The notes below the pieces were generated by a model. The model made no database searches and was not told the origin of the DNA. It saw only the letters and a list, made by a program, of their open reading frames with translations. A stretch of DNA of 64,000 bases from contig CM028384.1 of the NCBI GenBank assembly GCA_013146195.2, positions 78,402,728-78,466,727 on the forward strand, given 5' to 3'. Origin of the DNA: Codonopsis lanceolata (Eukaryota; Streptophyta; Magnoliopsida; Asterales; Campanulaceae). Shown here piece by piece: positions 31,215 through 41,983 of this stretch. The position numbers and the translations under genes were made by a program. Each line of letters begins with the position of its first letter. Positions within the stretch are counted from its first letter, which is position 1.

Positions 31215-33790
31215 AAGTTTAATGTTTACAAATTTTTTCAAAAAAGAATAGATACAAAGGATAAGGATATGAATGATACAAGTTACCATGGCCTTTTTCC
31301 TTTTCCTTTGGCTGCTCTATCAGTTGTTTCCCTTTCTCGGCATTGATGCTCGAGTTCTTCAACTCTTCTGGTGTACTCTTCATCAGTAGAGGTCTGTTGT
31401 TTGACGGAACGAGAATGGTAATCAAGTTCTTCACTAAGTCTATTGTTCTCGTCCATCAGAACTTGGTTAATAGACCTTAGTTGTCTCTCCTTCGTGATGG
31501 CCAGACCACGTTCACACTCAGCTGCTATCTGATCATGAGCCGCATTGAGAGCTTGATCATTGAGTTCTAGAACAGGAGGAGGTCTGCAACCAAGGTGGAG
31601 GGTAATGCTGTGAAAGAGCTAGTAGAAGAGAGTAGAGCAGAGAAGAACACACTCGTTGCGTTGAGCTTCCATGTTGATCTTAAGGTCTGTAGACTCATTC
31701 CTGACCTCTCCAAATCGAGTCCAGACATCCTCTTGAAACTAGCGAATGATGTTGGCATTTCTGGCAGCAACTTTGGACGACTCTGTTGCGATCTCAGCAG
31801 CAGTAGTGGAGATACTTGTTAACTTTCCAAGTCTGTTATAGATGGCATCCAGTCTACTTCTGATATCATCGTTGGCTAGGGAGGATGGAGAAGGGTCGAG
31901 GTCTACATGGACTGGCTCAGTAGCAGCAGCAGACGAGGTGGAGATATAGGCATCACTAGCAGCAGAACGACATGGCTGCTGGACGGTTTGAGAGGTTGAA
32001 GTGGAAGTTGAGGAGGAATCGGGTGTTGGTAACATTGGGGTAGATGACGAGGAATTGGCTAGTGGTGGTGAAGAAGGAAGGGTTGGGGGAATTTCAATAT
32101 ATGTGTCCGAATGATCACAGATATTTGAAGGGGTAGGGTTTGGGTCGGTGGAGACCAGAAGGAAGGAGGGGGATAGAAAGGGTCTTCTGGTCTCGTTTGT
32201 TTATGTTCTAGTGGGGGAGCGAGCTTGGAAAAAAGGTCTTCTATTGGAGAAAGTTCAAAGATGAACATTGTAGCAGTGGATGAAAGAATGGGTGGATACC
32301 ATGGGGGGTTGGAATGTATGGAATGGTTGGGTTTGGATCGGATGATGAAGTGTGTTATTGGGTAGGGATGGGTGAGGGGGGGAGTGGGGTCGGGTGAGTA
32401 GTTGAAGGGAGAGGGATGTGTGTGTATATGAGATTTGGTATGATACTCTTGAGGAATAGAGTCCTCAAGAGTGATAGACTCCTCTAGAGAGGTTGGCTCC
32501 TTTTGAGTACGTGAATCAGTAGGAATGGTTGAAGATGGGGTAGAAGGTGGGTTTCTAGTAGCCTTCCTTTTCTGCATTGGCAGCTGGATAGAAGATCCAG
32601 AAGCTTCATCAACAGAGGTGATAGGATCTGCTAGTGGCTTGTTTAGAAAGCCTTTACGCCAACCCCTGCATTTGGGTTTAGGTGAGGGTAGGTCAAGAGA
32701 GGGTTTACGTTTGGGGGTTTGGATTGGCTTGGGAGAGGGAGAGGTTTGTCCAGCAGCAGAGGATGAGCTACCAGCAGACTTTACACCACGTCTGCTGGCC
32801 TTCAGTTCAGGCTTTATCCATGCTCGAGTTGCTTCCCACAGGCAGCATCATAGGTGTCCATGTCGAAGCGCCTAACTAACATGGTTGAGGGCTGGGCAAC
32901 CATTTCTGGAGAAATGTTGGAGATCCCTTTCTGCTGCTTCCGCTTATTCGCAAATTCACAGTACTTGGTGAAGAAGGTAGTAGTCAATTGCTTGTCCTTC
33001 GTCACCTTCTTCAGCTCCTCCGGCTCAATGGTAGAGTTGATTTCTAGAATATCCCTTAGCATGGTGTTGATCAATCGGACAAAAGGCTGCTTGTGGTAGG
33101 GCTAGCCTTGACTGTTGAGACGTAGTCTCGGAGCACTTTGTAAATGATGGCACGTTAGTTGAGGTGAATCATCTGGTGGATGGCGCTGGAGAGAATGAGT
33201 TGTTGAGAGGTGAGGACATCGTGGGAGACGTTCTTGAAGAGAAATGACTTGTCCAATAGGTGGCTAAAACAGTAGATGTCTACGGGAAACATATTCCTCA
33301 GCATTTTTCTTTGAGGTTCCCTTGGGGTATCTGCTCCTCTCATGGCTTCCTACGCTATATTAGCCTCAACATTAGACAGCTCGCTGTCTCTGCCATAATA
33401 GACCCCAATCACCTTGAAAATGATCTTTGCAGTGAGTGTGAAAGGGCGACCATGAATCCATCCTCACATGGCAGATGGAGATTTGGCATCTACCTCCATT
33501 CACTGGTAGAATTCCTCAACAAGCAAATTGTTGAAGTCTTTGTCATGAAGCGTAAAGAGAGGGAGAATCCAAAACGCGTCTGTATCTTCGCACATCCTTG
33601 CTCCGGAAGCAAACGTGCGTACAAAGTCCAACTTGATTCATATCCCAGGAAGATAAGTGTTGACTGGCAGTTCCTGGATGATGTCATGAGCCGAAGGATA
33701 GAGAGGAAATCCAGGAAGGTTGACGGAGGGAGATAGGTGAATAACTTCCCCAGGGTCTGTAACCTTCCTTTTGTTCTTGTTAGAGCTTGA
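31215..33790 (-). pseudogene. Extra post-pol ORF of copia A (SIRE 'envelope-like' type), broken
   Basis: Minus-strand fragments in several frames follow one another: an N-terminal globular part (LHDKDFNNLLVEEFYQ near 33540), a Lys-rich charged segment (INTMLRDILEINSTIEPEEL, 33074-32814), a Pro/Ser/Thr-rich region (32577-32059), an Ala/Ser-rich segment (32035-31739) and a Glu/Arg/Gln-rich likely coiled coil (31580-31219). Position after RNase H and this order resemble the extra ORF of SIRE/Maximus copia elements, called envelope-like in the literature; its function there is unproven. No clear membrane segment or signal peptide is visible here. At least five frameshifts break it. Confidence 0.55.
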
Positions 33791-34470
33791 TTGAGCAGTT
33801 GATTTCACCTAAAAAACATTTCAAAAATTAGGGATTTTTCCCTTGACATAATACACATTCAAAGATTTCATTTTTGACAAAAATTAATTTTTAGAGAAAA
33901 ATTGAAACCCTTGAATGTTTTGAGTAAAGATTTACAGAGAAACAACAATTGATAAATCTTGATGAAATAAACATTATAAGTACGGAGATAATTTTGAAGA
34001 AATGCTTACAATTGTTGCTGAATCGAAGAAGAAGCGAAGCACAAGAAGGAAAAATCAAAGCAGTTGCAAAGAGAAAATGGATGGTTTGAGTAGAGAGAGA
34101 AATAGAGTGAGAGAGAAGAGGGTTTGTGAAAGTTTTCAAAATGGCGGTTCAAAGTCTATTTAAAGAAGAAGAAAAGTCACTTTATTTGAAAATTGCTTAG
34201 ATGAATGACAGGTGTCTTTCATAAAGTATTTAACTTTAGATATTTTAAAAGTTAACAGTGAAAAGTGAGCTTTGACCCCTTAGAATTTTTTTTTCAAAAA
34301 AGAACTTTTACCCTCTAATAAACTTTTAACTGAAATATTAACCTGGATTTAACGCTTTTGAGCTTAAACACACAACAGAGTTAGTAACAATTAAACTCTG
34401 CTGGTATGAAACAACTTTAAAATTAAAAAATAGATTTAAGCTGTAGGATCGATCATACCAAGATTTCTCC
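33791..34470. other. Copia A spacer between extra ORF and RNase H
   Basis: AT-rich, with no supported coding sequence. In SIRE-type elements the extra ORF may be expressed by splicing or readthrough from pol; nothing here decides that. Confidence 0.4.
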
Positions 34471-34893
34471 TTAAATAAGAAACCTTGTGGCATCAAGTGG
34501 CTTGGGGAGTATGTTAGCCAATTGATGTTCATTTGGAACATATTCTAAATTGATGTTACATTTTTCCACATGATCTTTGAGAAAGTGATAACGGATATCA
34601 ATGTGCTTTGTCTTTGAATGTATCATTGGATTTTTTGAGATTGAAATTGCAGAAGTGTTATAACACATGATTGGACAATTTGCAGTCTTGATATTGTAGT
34701 TCACAAGTTGTTGCTTCATCCAAAGTAGTTGAGAGCAATAGCTGCTGGCACCAATGTATTCTACCACTGTGGTTGAATTTGCAACTGAACCTTGATTCTT
34801 GCATAACCATGAGACAAGTCTATTTCCAAGAAATTGACAGGTCCCACTGGTGTTTCTTCTGCTCACTTTGTAGGTTGCATAGTTTGTATCTGA
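34471..34893 (-). pseudogene. RNase H end of copia A pol
   Basis: Typical copia RNase H: SDTNYATYKVSRRNTSGTCQ, FLGNRLVSWLCKNQGSVANS, YIGASSYCSQLLWMKQQL, IHSKTKHIDIRYHFLKDHV, QLANILPKPL. Expected acidic residues are damaged: the usual CDN is CYN and the usual ADI(F/L)TKPL aspartate is Asn. The upstream end meets solo LTR C; the frame resumes at 41984 (FDLVGY). Confidence 0.82.
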
Positions 34894-34898
34894 GTATC
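34894..34898. repeat. Target-site duplication GTATC of solo LTR C (left)
   Basis: GTATC here and at 41979-41983 flank C. Removing C, B and one GTATC joins the RT/RNase H frame of A as VGYSDTNYATYK. Confidence 0.85.
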
Positions 34899-34931
34899 TG
34901 GTGCGGGAGCATGGGGGCCAAACAATGTGCT

Positions 34932-36206
34932 TGTGGGTCCCACAATGGGCACAATAATAAGCTAGAAGGGGGGGGGTTTGAATAGCTTATTAAACACTTA
35001 AAACTTTTTAGTAAATACTTTGAATGGTACTTGCAATCTATTGAAAAGATTGAAGTAGTGGAAGACCTTCAAGGTAGTTGTTCCAGGTCTGCCGATAAGG
35101 ACTACCGGTAGACCTTTGACAAGTTAGTAAAGTTCTGATGTAAAGGGATAAAGATACTCAAGGTACTAAACAGTTCAAATATCAAACAAACAATAAGGAA
35201 TAACTCAAGTATTTTGGGATGGTTCACACTATAAAGAGTGCTACATCCACCACCAAGGCAGTCAACCTTGGATTTAAATAGTGCACTATGTTTTCCACTA
35301 GATCAATTACACAGAATATCCCTAATGGATCGTGTACAAAACATTGACTTGTGTTTGGGGTCTAGGGAATTAAATATCTGTAAATACAAGATATTTAATT
35401 CGTGTAGAAGTATAGTTAAAGAAAGTAAACAACAAGAAGTTAAAACAATAAGTGTTGATGAACAGCTTCTTGTTGTTGACGAGGACTTCTAGATCTGTTG
35501 AGGATCTCTTGATTGCACTGAGCTGTAAGACTAGGAGTTATGGAGTAGAGCAATCCTTTAAGTGTTCGATTGATTCTGTACAGTTGTCTGTTTCTCTAGT
35601 CTTTAATGGCAGTATTTATAGCTGGTGCACTTCAAAAGATCCGTTGGAGAAGACGAATACTTGAACAGCTCTTTTATGAATGCATTAAATGCATGGGGCT
35701 GTCAGTCAAGGATTTTTGTCTTCACAGATATCTAGAGCAGGGAATGATTTCTGAGATCTTCAAAAAGTGGGCGATTTAGGTGTCAGATCTGAGAGTTGTT
35801 GCGCAGTAGGAGACGATGCCGCTTTTCACCTTTCATCGTTCGGGGACGAAAAGTCTTCCTGCTTTTCGGAAAGTTGCTTTCGGCGGCTTGATATGTCAGG
35901 GAATGTCTTAGATTAATTCAAACAATGATTAGGATAAGTTTGAATTAATCTAATGAGTCATTGCTGGATAGGACACGTCATAAGAGACCAGGTGGACACA
36001 AGGTCTGCCGTTTGTAGGCTTTGAGCAGGTCTTCCGGTGAAGCTTGAAGAGGTCTTCCGCTGAACCTGTAAAGTCCTATAAAAACCATACTAGGAAAAGT
36101 TCTATACATAGTTGCCACACTAATCGATACGCAGCCCGATTAGCCACTGAAGTATAAAACTAATGTAATGAACTGATCAGATATAAATCTAACATAAGAA
36201 TCAACA
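34932..36206 (-). repeat. 3' LTR of copia B
   Basis: 1,275 bp from TGTGGGTCCC to AATCAACA. Compared with the other LTR it carries altered CTG/CAG sites around 35760-35860 (GTTGCGCAGTAGGAGACGAT against GTTGCAGACAGTAGGAGACA) and an extra ~35 bp near 35730-35760. Confidence 0.88.
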
Positions 36207-37200
36207 TTATTATTGCTGCTTCAATCAGTGTTCTGTTCTTCTGTTCAGCTACACCATTTTGTTGAGGAGTACCGGCGGCAGAGAAGTTGTGGCCGATCCC
36301 GTGGTCATCGCAGTACTTTTCTACACCATTGTTCTTGAATTCAGTGCCATTGTCTGATCTTATGTCACTAATGTCTTCAAGTTTTTGAGTTTGAAGTTTT
36401 CTGACAAGAGCAGTGACTAGATCATACGTTTCATCTTTAGATGTGATTGTTTCAATCCAAGTGAATCTAGAGTAGTCGTCAACTACCACAAGTGTATACT
36501 TGTCTCCAGAAATACTGACAGTTGTAATTGATCCAAAGAGATCCATATGCAGAAGTTGAAGAGGTTTGTTTGTTGACAAGACATACTTTCTTTTGAAGGA
36601 AGACTTGGAAAGTTTTCCTAGTTGGCAAGCTTTACAACTTCTGTCATGGTCGGCAGACACCGTAGGTAGACCTTTGACAAGACCGTTTTTGGAGAGCTTG
36701 GAGAGGTGCTTGAAGTTGAGGTGACTGAGACGCTTGTACGATAGCCAACTATTGTCACGAACGTTGTTAGCTACTAGGCAAAGGCTTGAGAATCTCCCTA
36801 GAAGATTTAAGTCCACGACATAGACGTTTCCTTGTCTATTGCTGGTCAGTATTGTAGAGCAGGATTCACTGTCTTTGATGAGGCACTGGTTCGAGTTGAA
36901 TTGGCATAGCAGTCCTTTGTCGCAAAATTGGGATATGCTCAACAGATTGTGCTTTAGGCCACTCACTAGAGAAACTTTGTTGATGGAGAGACTTCCTCTA
37001 GTGATTGAGTCATATCCAATTGTTTTTCCTCTTGCATTGTCTCCGAAAATAACAGTGGGTCCTTTAGCTTCAGCTATATCTGTAAGAAGACTTGTTCCCG
37101 TCATCATGTGTCTTGAGCGACCACCGTCACAGTACCAGATGTCTTTGTTTTCTGATTCTATAGCTATGAAGCATTCCTGAAAAGAAATTAAAGCAACAAG
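36160..37200 (-). pseudogene. Protease/integrase part of copia B, truncated by the 3' LTR
   Basis: A protease-like start with degenerate active site (DIWYCDGGRSRHMMTG where A has DSGCSRHMTG) is followed by the GAG-pre-integrase zinc region (LSHLNFKHL ... CKACQLGK) and the integrase core (LLHMDLFG, IRSDNGTEF, TPQQNGVAEQKNRTLIEAA). The three catalytic acidic residues (D, D, E) are readable. The first zinc-binding His is changed: SYKRLSH instead of WHKRLSH. The last ~15 residues of the frame are translated LTR. A stop and frame change separate it from the gag end. Confidence 0.82.
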
Positions 37201-37231
37201 GTACCCTTTATTTTCTTTCGGGTCCTAAGGA

Positions 37232-37900
37232 TTAGAAACCTTTTGGAACCCATACTTGCTTGACCCTGAGAGAACTAGGTCTCTCAGATCTTGGAGTGAA
37301 CCTTAGCAGGCATTCTGGGTCCAGATGGCCTAGGCAATTGCAAGAATGACATAAATGGAAAGTCCATAGAGAACTGTTAGTGTCTTTAACTGAGGAGTGC
37401 TTATGATCATTCCCTTTCTTGTCATCCATTCTTGGTTCAGCTTGCTTGTTGATGGTAGACTTAATTGGTTTCTTTTGAATCTTCCTAGGTAGGTTACCAT
37501 CAGACTTAGCCTTAGCTTTTCTGTTGATTACCTTTTCAGGAGGATTTGGTAGAATACCTTTAAGTTTACCTTCAACAGGTAAAGGAGCCTTGCCTGTTTC
37601 ATAGACAAACTTGATAGTTACCGGTAGAGGTTTAGTAGGTCTACCACCAGCAGACTTTGCCTTAGCATAGTTGTTGCCGGCAGACTTCACTCTCTCTACT
37701 GTTACCTTTTCAGGTTTCTCATTTGAGTCAGTCATTTTGGCTTTTCCTTTCTGAACTTTGGGGTAAACATAAGGAACACTTGAATAGCCAAGGCCTTGTT
37801 TCCCTATATTTTCGAATGTCTGTTTAGAGAAAGATATATCATTAGCAGTCTCGGAGGATTCACCTTTCTCTAAGACTGAAGAGATTGTCGAAAGAGGCAC
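37232..37900 (-). pseudogene. gag C-terminal part of copia B
   Basis: 222 codons, Lys/Pro-rich, ending with a second zinc knuckle CHSCNCLGHLDPEC and FTPRSERPSSLRVKQVWVPK. It is separated from the main gag ORF by a frameshift near 37940-37985 (GGAGTCGCTCCAGAGTC), and the missing overlap looks like a small indel. The same segment of A is at 51094-51568. Confidence 0.78.
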
Positions 37901-37931
37901 ATCTGAATATCCTACGCCAGTTTTATCATTA

Positions 37932-39443
37932 CTAGATTTTTGGCTTGAAAGGATTTCTTCGAATGCATCCTTGGAGTCGCTCCAGAGTCAATTGTCTTTG
38001 CAAGGCAATTTTCTCTAGGTCAAGTCCTTTGATGTGCTCAGATAGACAATCAATTTTGTCACAAAGGAATTTGTTTTCTTCCTTCAGTTTGATACTCTCT
38101 TGTTGACAGCTATTGAGAGTTTGAATCTCAGCTACCATCATAGATTTCTCAGCAGTAAGTTTCTCACAGTTCTTGGCCAGTTTAACATAGGCTACTCTAA
38201 AGGAATTAAATTCTTCAAGCATATCTTGATTATCCTTGAGAAGTTCTTCCTTACTGAAGTTGTCACTGTTGGTTTCATTTTTATCCAAAGGACTAGGTGA
38301 AACTTCGACTTCATTTTCGGAGTCATAGGTAGGACCAGAATCATGAGCGATTAAGCATATGTTAGCTTGCTCACAATCATCTTCCTCCTCTTCTGAATCA
38401 GTCTCAAACCATGTAGCAACCTGTTTGTCTTCTATGTCTTCAGCCAACATACCCTTCTGTTTTTGAAACTTTCTAAAAGAGGGTTTTCGGTATGCTTCAA
38501 ATTTTGGCTTAGGACATTTTGATGCAAAATGACCAGGTTTTCTACAGTTGTAACACACAAGCTCTTCCTTAGATGAGCTTTCACCATTCTTCCTAAAAGG
38601 TTGTTGGTGTGTGTTCTTCCTTCCATATTTTGCGAATTTTTGAAAGCGTTTTACAAACATAGCAAATTGTTCATCTGATAAAAAATCATTTTCACAGGAA
38701 GAAGTGGAAGGTTTGTTTTCAACAGTGATTTCTTCTTGGACCATGGCTGGAAAGGACACAGTTCTTAACTGTTTGTCTTGCTCTAGAGATTGATTTACTT
38801 CAAGTTCAGAAACCTTCAAACTTGCGTAGAGACTACGGAGAGTCATCTCGTTTAAGTTCTTGGATTCTTTCATAGCCGTGGTTTTAACATGCCATAAGCT
38901 ACCTAGAGAGCCTAGAAACCTCATGTTCATTTCCTTTTTGTCATACGTTTTACCAAGAGAAAAGCAGCTATTTATTACCTCATTGAAGCGATCGTATGCT
39001 TGTCTCAAGGTTTCCTTAGGATCCTTTTTAAAAGAATCAAACTGCTGGATGTATGTAAATTTTCTGTTATCTCTTGTGTCTTGGTCTCCTTCCAAGTATT
39101 CCACAAGAGCTTCCCACATCTCTTTTGCAGTTGTACATCGAATCACTTGCTGGTATGTGCTTATGTCTAGAGAGCTGGTGATTATGTTGATTGCTTTGCT
39201 GTCAAGCTCTACCAATTTTCTATCATCCTCTGTCCATTCAGATTCTTCTTTAGGAACTTCTGCAGGATTCCCAGCGATGGAGGCAAGAAGATTTGGCTTC
39301 ATTGGTACATGTTGACCTGCAGTAACGCATTTCCATAATCTGTTGTCAATAGAGTTCATAAATCTCATTACTTTATCTTTCCATACATCAAAATGTCCTT
39401 CGTCCAATATTGGGACGTGGTTAGCATTAGATGTAGGCAACAT
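37932..39443 (-). CDS. gag polyprotein of copia B (503 aa)
   Basis: This is the longest intact retroelement gag in the window. ATG at 39441-39443 (MLPTSNANHVPILDEGHFDVW), 73 nt inside the primer site. Residues ~80-215 form the copia gag (UBN2-type) domain (EMWEALVEYLEGDQDTRDNRK, DRFNEVINSC); a CCHC zinc knuckle CYNCRKPGHFASKC is at 297-310; an acidic linker (~345-390) and a likely coiled coil (~395-490) follow. It would assemble virus-like particles in the cytoplasm and bind element RNA. The ORF ends early by frameshift; the rest of gag is 37232-37900. Confidence 0.85.
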   Translation of the reverse strand: MLPTSNANHVPILDEGHFDVWKDKVMRFMNSIDNRLWKCVTAGQHVPMKPNLLASIAGNPAEVPKEESEWTEDDRKLVELDSKAINIITSSLDISTYQQVIRCTTAKEMWEALVEYLEGDQDTRDNRKFTYIQQFDSFKKDPKETLRQAYDRFNEVINSCFSLGKTYDKKEMNMRFLGSLGSLWHVKTTAMKESKNLNEMTLRSLYASLKVSELEVNQSLEQDKQLRTVSFPAMVQEEITVENKPSTSSCENDFLSDEQFAMFVKRFQKFAKYGRKNTHQQPFRKNGESSSKEELVCYNCRKPGHFASKCPKPKFEAYRKPSFRKFQKQKGMLAEDIEDKQVATWFETDSEEEEDDCEQANICLIAHDSGPTYDSENEVEVSPSPLDKNETNSDNFSKEELLKDNQDMLEEFNSFRVAYVKLAKNCEKLTAEKSMMVAEIQTLNSCQQESIKLKEENKFLCDKIDCLSEHIKGLDLEKIALQRQLTLERLQGCIRRNPFKPKI

Positions 39444-39515
39444 CTATTGTGTTTGTGCCATTTGATCGTATCTCTCAAGAGTTTAATCTCGGAAAAACTT
39501 GTTTTCAAAGAGTAA

Positions 39516-39528
39516 GGCTCTGATACCA
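39516..39528 (-). promoter_or_regulatory. Primer-binding site (initiator tRNA-Met) of copia B
   Basis: On the minus strand TGGTATCAGAGCC lies two bases inside the 5' LTR. This is the standard site complementary to the 3' end of plant initiator methionine tRNA, used by most plant copia elements. Confidence 0.93.
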
Positions 39529-39530
39529 AT

Positions 39531-40764
39531 TGTGGGTCCCAAATGGGCACAATAATAAGCTACAAGGGGGGTTGAATAGCTTATTAAACACTTAAAACTT
39601 TTTAGTAAATACTTTGAATGGTACTTGCAATCTATTGAAAAGATTGAAGTAGCGGAAGACCTTCAAGGTAGTTGTTCTAGGTCTGCCGATAAGGACTACC
39701 GGTAGACCTTTGACAAGTTACTAAAGTTCTGCTGTAAACGGATAAAGATACTCAAGGTACTAAACAGTTCAAATATCAAACAAACAGTAAGGAATAACTC
39801 AAGTATTTTGGGATGGTTCACACTATAAAGAGTGCTACGTCCACCACCAAGGCAGTCAACCTTGGATTTAAATAGTGTACTATGTTTTCCACTAGATCAA
39901 TTACAAAGAATATCCCTAATGGATCGTGTACAAAATATTGACTTGTGTTTGGGGTCTAGGGAATTAAATATCTGAAAATACAAGATATTTAATTCGTGCA
40001 GAAGTATAGTTAAAGAAAGTAAACAACAAGAAGTTAAAACAATAAGTGTTGATGAACAGCTTCTTGTTGTTGACGAGGACTTCTAGATCTATTGAGGATC
40101 TCTTGATTGCACTGAGCTGTAAGACTTGGAGTTATGGAATTTCAGATAAATCCTTTAAGTGTTCGATTGATTCTGTACAGTTGTCTATTTCTCCAGTCTT
40201 TAATGGCAGTATTTATAGCTGGTGCACTTCAAAAGATCCGTTGGAGAAGACGAATACTTCAACAGCTCTTTTATGAATGCATTAAATGCATGGGGCTGTC
40301 AGTCAAGGATTTTCGTCTTCACAAAGTAGGCGATTTAGGTGTCAGATGAGAGTTGTTGCAGACAGTAGGAGACAGTCTGCTTTTCCTGCTTTCACTGTTC
40401 AGGACGAAAAGTCTTCCTGCTCTTCGGAAAGTTGCTTTCGGCGGCTTGATATGTCAGGGAATGTCTTAGATTAATTCAAACAATGATTAGGATAAGTTTG
40501 AATTAATCTAATCAGTCATTGTTGGATAGGACACGTCATAAGAGACCAGGTGGACATAAGGTCTGCCGTTTGTAGGCTTTGAGGAGGTCTTCCGGTGAAG
40601 CTTGAAGAGGTCTTCCGCTGAACCTGTAAAGTCCTATAAAAACCATACTAGGCAAAGTTCTATACAGAGTTGCCACGCTAATCGATACGTAGCCCGATTA
40701 GCCACTGAAGTATAAAACTAATGTAATGAACTGATCAGATATAAATCTAACATAAGAATCAACA
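39531..40764 (-). repeat. 5' LTR of copia B
   Basis: 1,234 bp, TGTGGGTCCC to AATCAACA, a near match to 34932-36206. Promoter for the element on the minus strand. Confidence 0.9.
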
Positions 40765-41983
40765 GTGCACATAGAGGACCACGAGGGGATACATTCGTAT
40801 GGGGGAAAAGAGACATTGCAGCCATGTTTGATGGATAAAATTAGTGACACAAATGGGTTAAAGGGCCAAAGGACCAAGGATACAACAAGAGGGTTCAACC
40901 CGCAAATGGAGTGGAAGTATTTCTTGGAAGACAAGAGAGAGATAAGGCATAGCTCAAGAAGAATGAAAGGTTGGGATCAAGTGGTTTCTTGGAAAGGGCG
41001 CACGGATCTAGGAGGCATGAAATGGCACGGCATGCAAGGAAGGAGTGGCCTAGTTGCTTGGAAAGGTGGCCGGCCACCATAAGCCTTATGACACAAGGAT
41101 TGGTTAATTTTAGGAAACAAAATCTGCTAAGTAGTTGGTAGTTGTTTTCTTTAATTAAGTTAAATCCCGTTTTTGTAAAGTAAAGCCCTTAAAAGACTAG
41201 GTTTTAGTTAGTAGTTTCCTATTTGAATTGTTAATTAGAGTCCCTTAAGGACTTAGAAGTTGTTTTACTTTCCTTATAGAATTAGGATGTTTTTGTAAGC
41301 CTTTATAAGGCACTTTAATTCATGAAATAAGGCAGATCAGATTTTGGAGTGAAAACTTTGCGAAGAACTAGTTTTGTTCTTTCTTTAAATCGTTTCAATT
41401 CAATCAAAGGTGAGTGAAGCCTAGATTAGTTGTGACGTCGGAATTCTTTACGTTAGATGAGTGAAGTCTAACCGGTGAGTCCGCCTATCCTTTTATTTAT
41501 GTTATTTTCGTTTTTATTTCTTGTTGATTTCGTGGCAGCCTAGTTAAGCATCAAGGGCGTGGCTGTTTGGGTTTTCCTTGGAGCTTTCGGTCAAGGAAAG
41601 CTAGGGAAGATTGGTGTGTTCTAAGGAGGAAGTTTTGGGCAGCTTAAGCATAAAAAAACGTGGGTTGTTTTGAAGGCAGAATAGGCGTGATTTCTGCAAG
41701 GGTTTTGGGACAGCTTATGTGCGTGTTAGTTGCTGGAATGGTGAGGTAGTTTGAGCAGTCCTTAACCTACATAAAAGCAGCGTGTGAGGGATTGTTAGGA
41801 GGAGATTAGTTGTTAGTTGTTGGGTTATATTTGTAAGGGTGAAACCTATTGAAACAAATCAGGTTAAGGGAGTTTTTGTGGCTGTTTTTCGGGCTGTTTT
41901 GGAGAGTTTTGTTCAGCCATAGGGCTGTCCAAAAAAAGCTGGAACATATTGTTAATTCGTGCTTCCGCATACATATCAGTATC

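Larger units (their letters stand above)
34932..40764 (-). mobile_element. Copia retrotransposon 'B', deleted, inserted in solo LTR C
   Basis: Two LTRs (34932-36206 and 39531-40764) flank gag, a degenerate protease and most of the integrase on the minus strand. RT, RNase H and the extra ORF are absent: the integrase frame runs straight into the 3' LTR at 36206. An initiator-Met primer site borders the 5' LTR. Flanking pentamers GTGCT (34927-34931) and GTGCA (40765-40769) are a target duplication with one change. It is close in sequence to A, so one family has inserted into its own older copy. Confidence 0.85.
34899..41978 (+). mobile_element. Solo LTR 'C' inserted in copia A and split by copia B
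   Basis: C starts TGGTGCGGGAGC and ends ACATATCA, so it has TG...CA ends, with a 5-bp duplication GTATC. Its own sequence is 34899-34931 plus 40765-41978, about 1.25 kb, with no coding domain, which fits a solo LTR left by recombination. A TATA-like CTTTATAAGG (about 41300-41312) suggests plus orientation. Family not recognised. The remainder of the interval is copia B. Confidence 0.75.

Noticed and set aside
34899..41978. C as a complete LTR element containing B as its internal part
   Set aside because: B has its own LTRs, primer site and target duplication, and the C sequence outside B totals only about 1.25 kb with no second C LTR.
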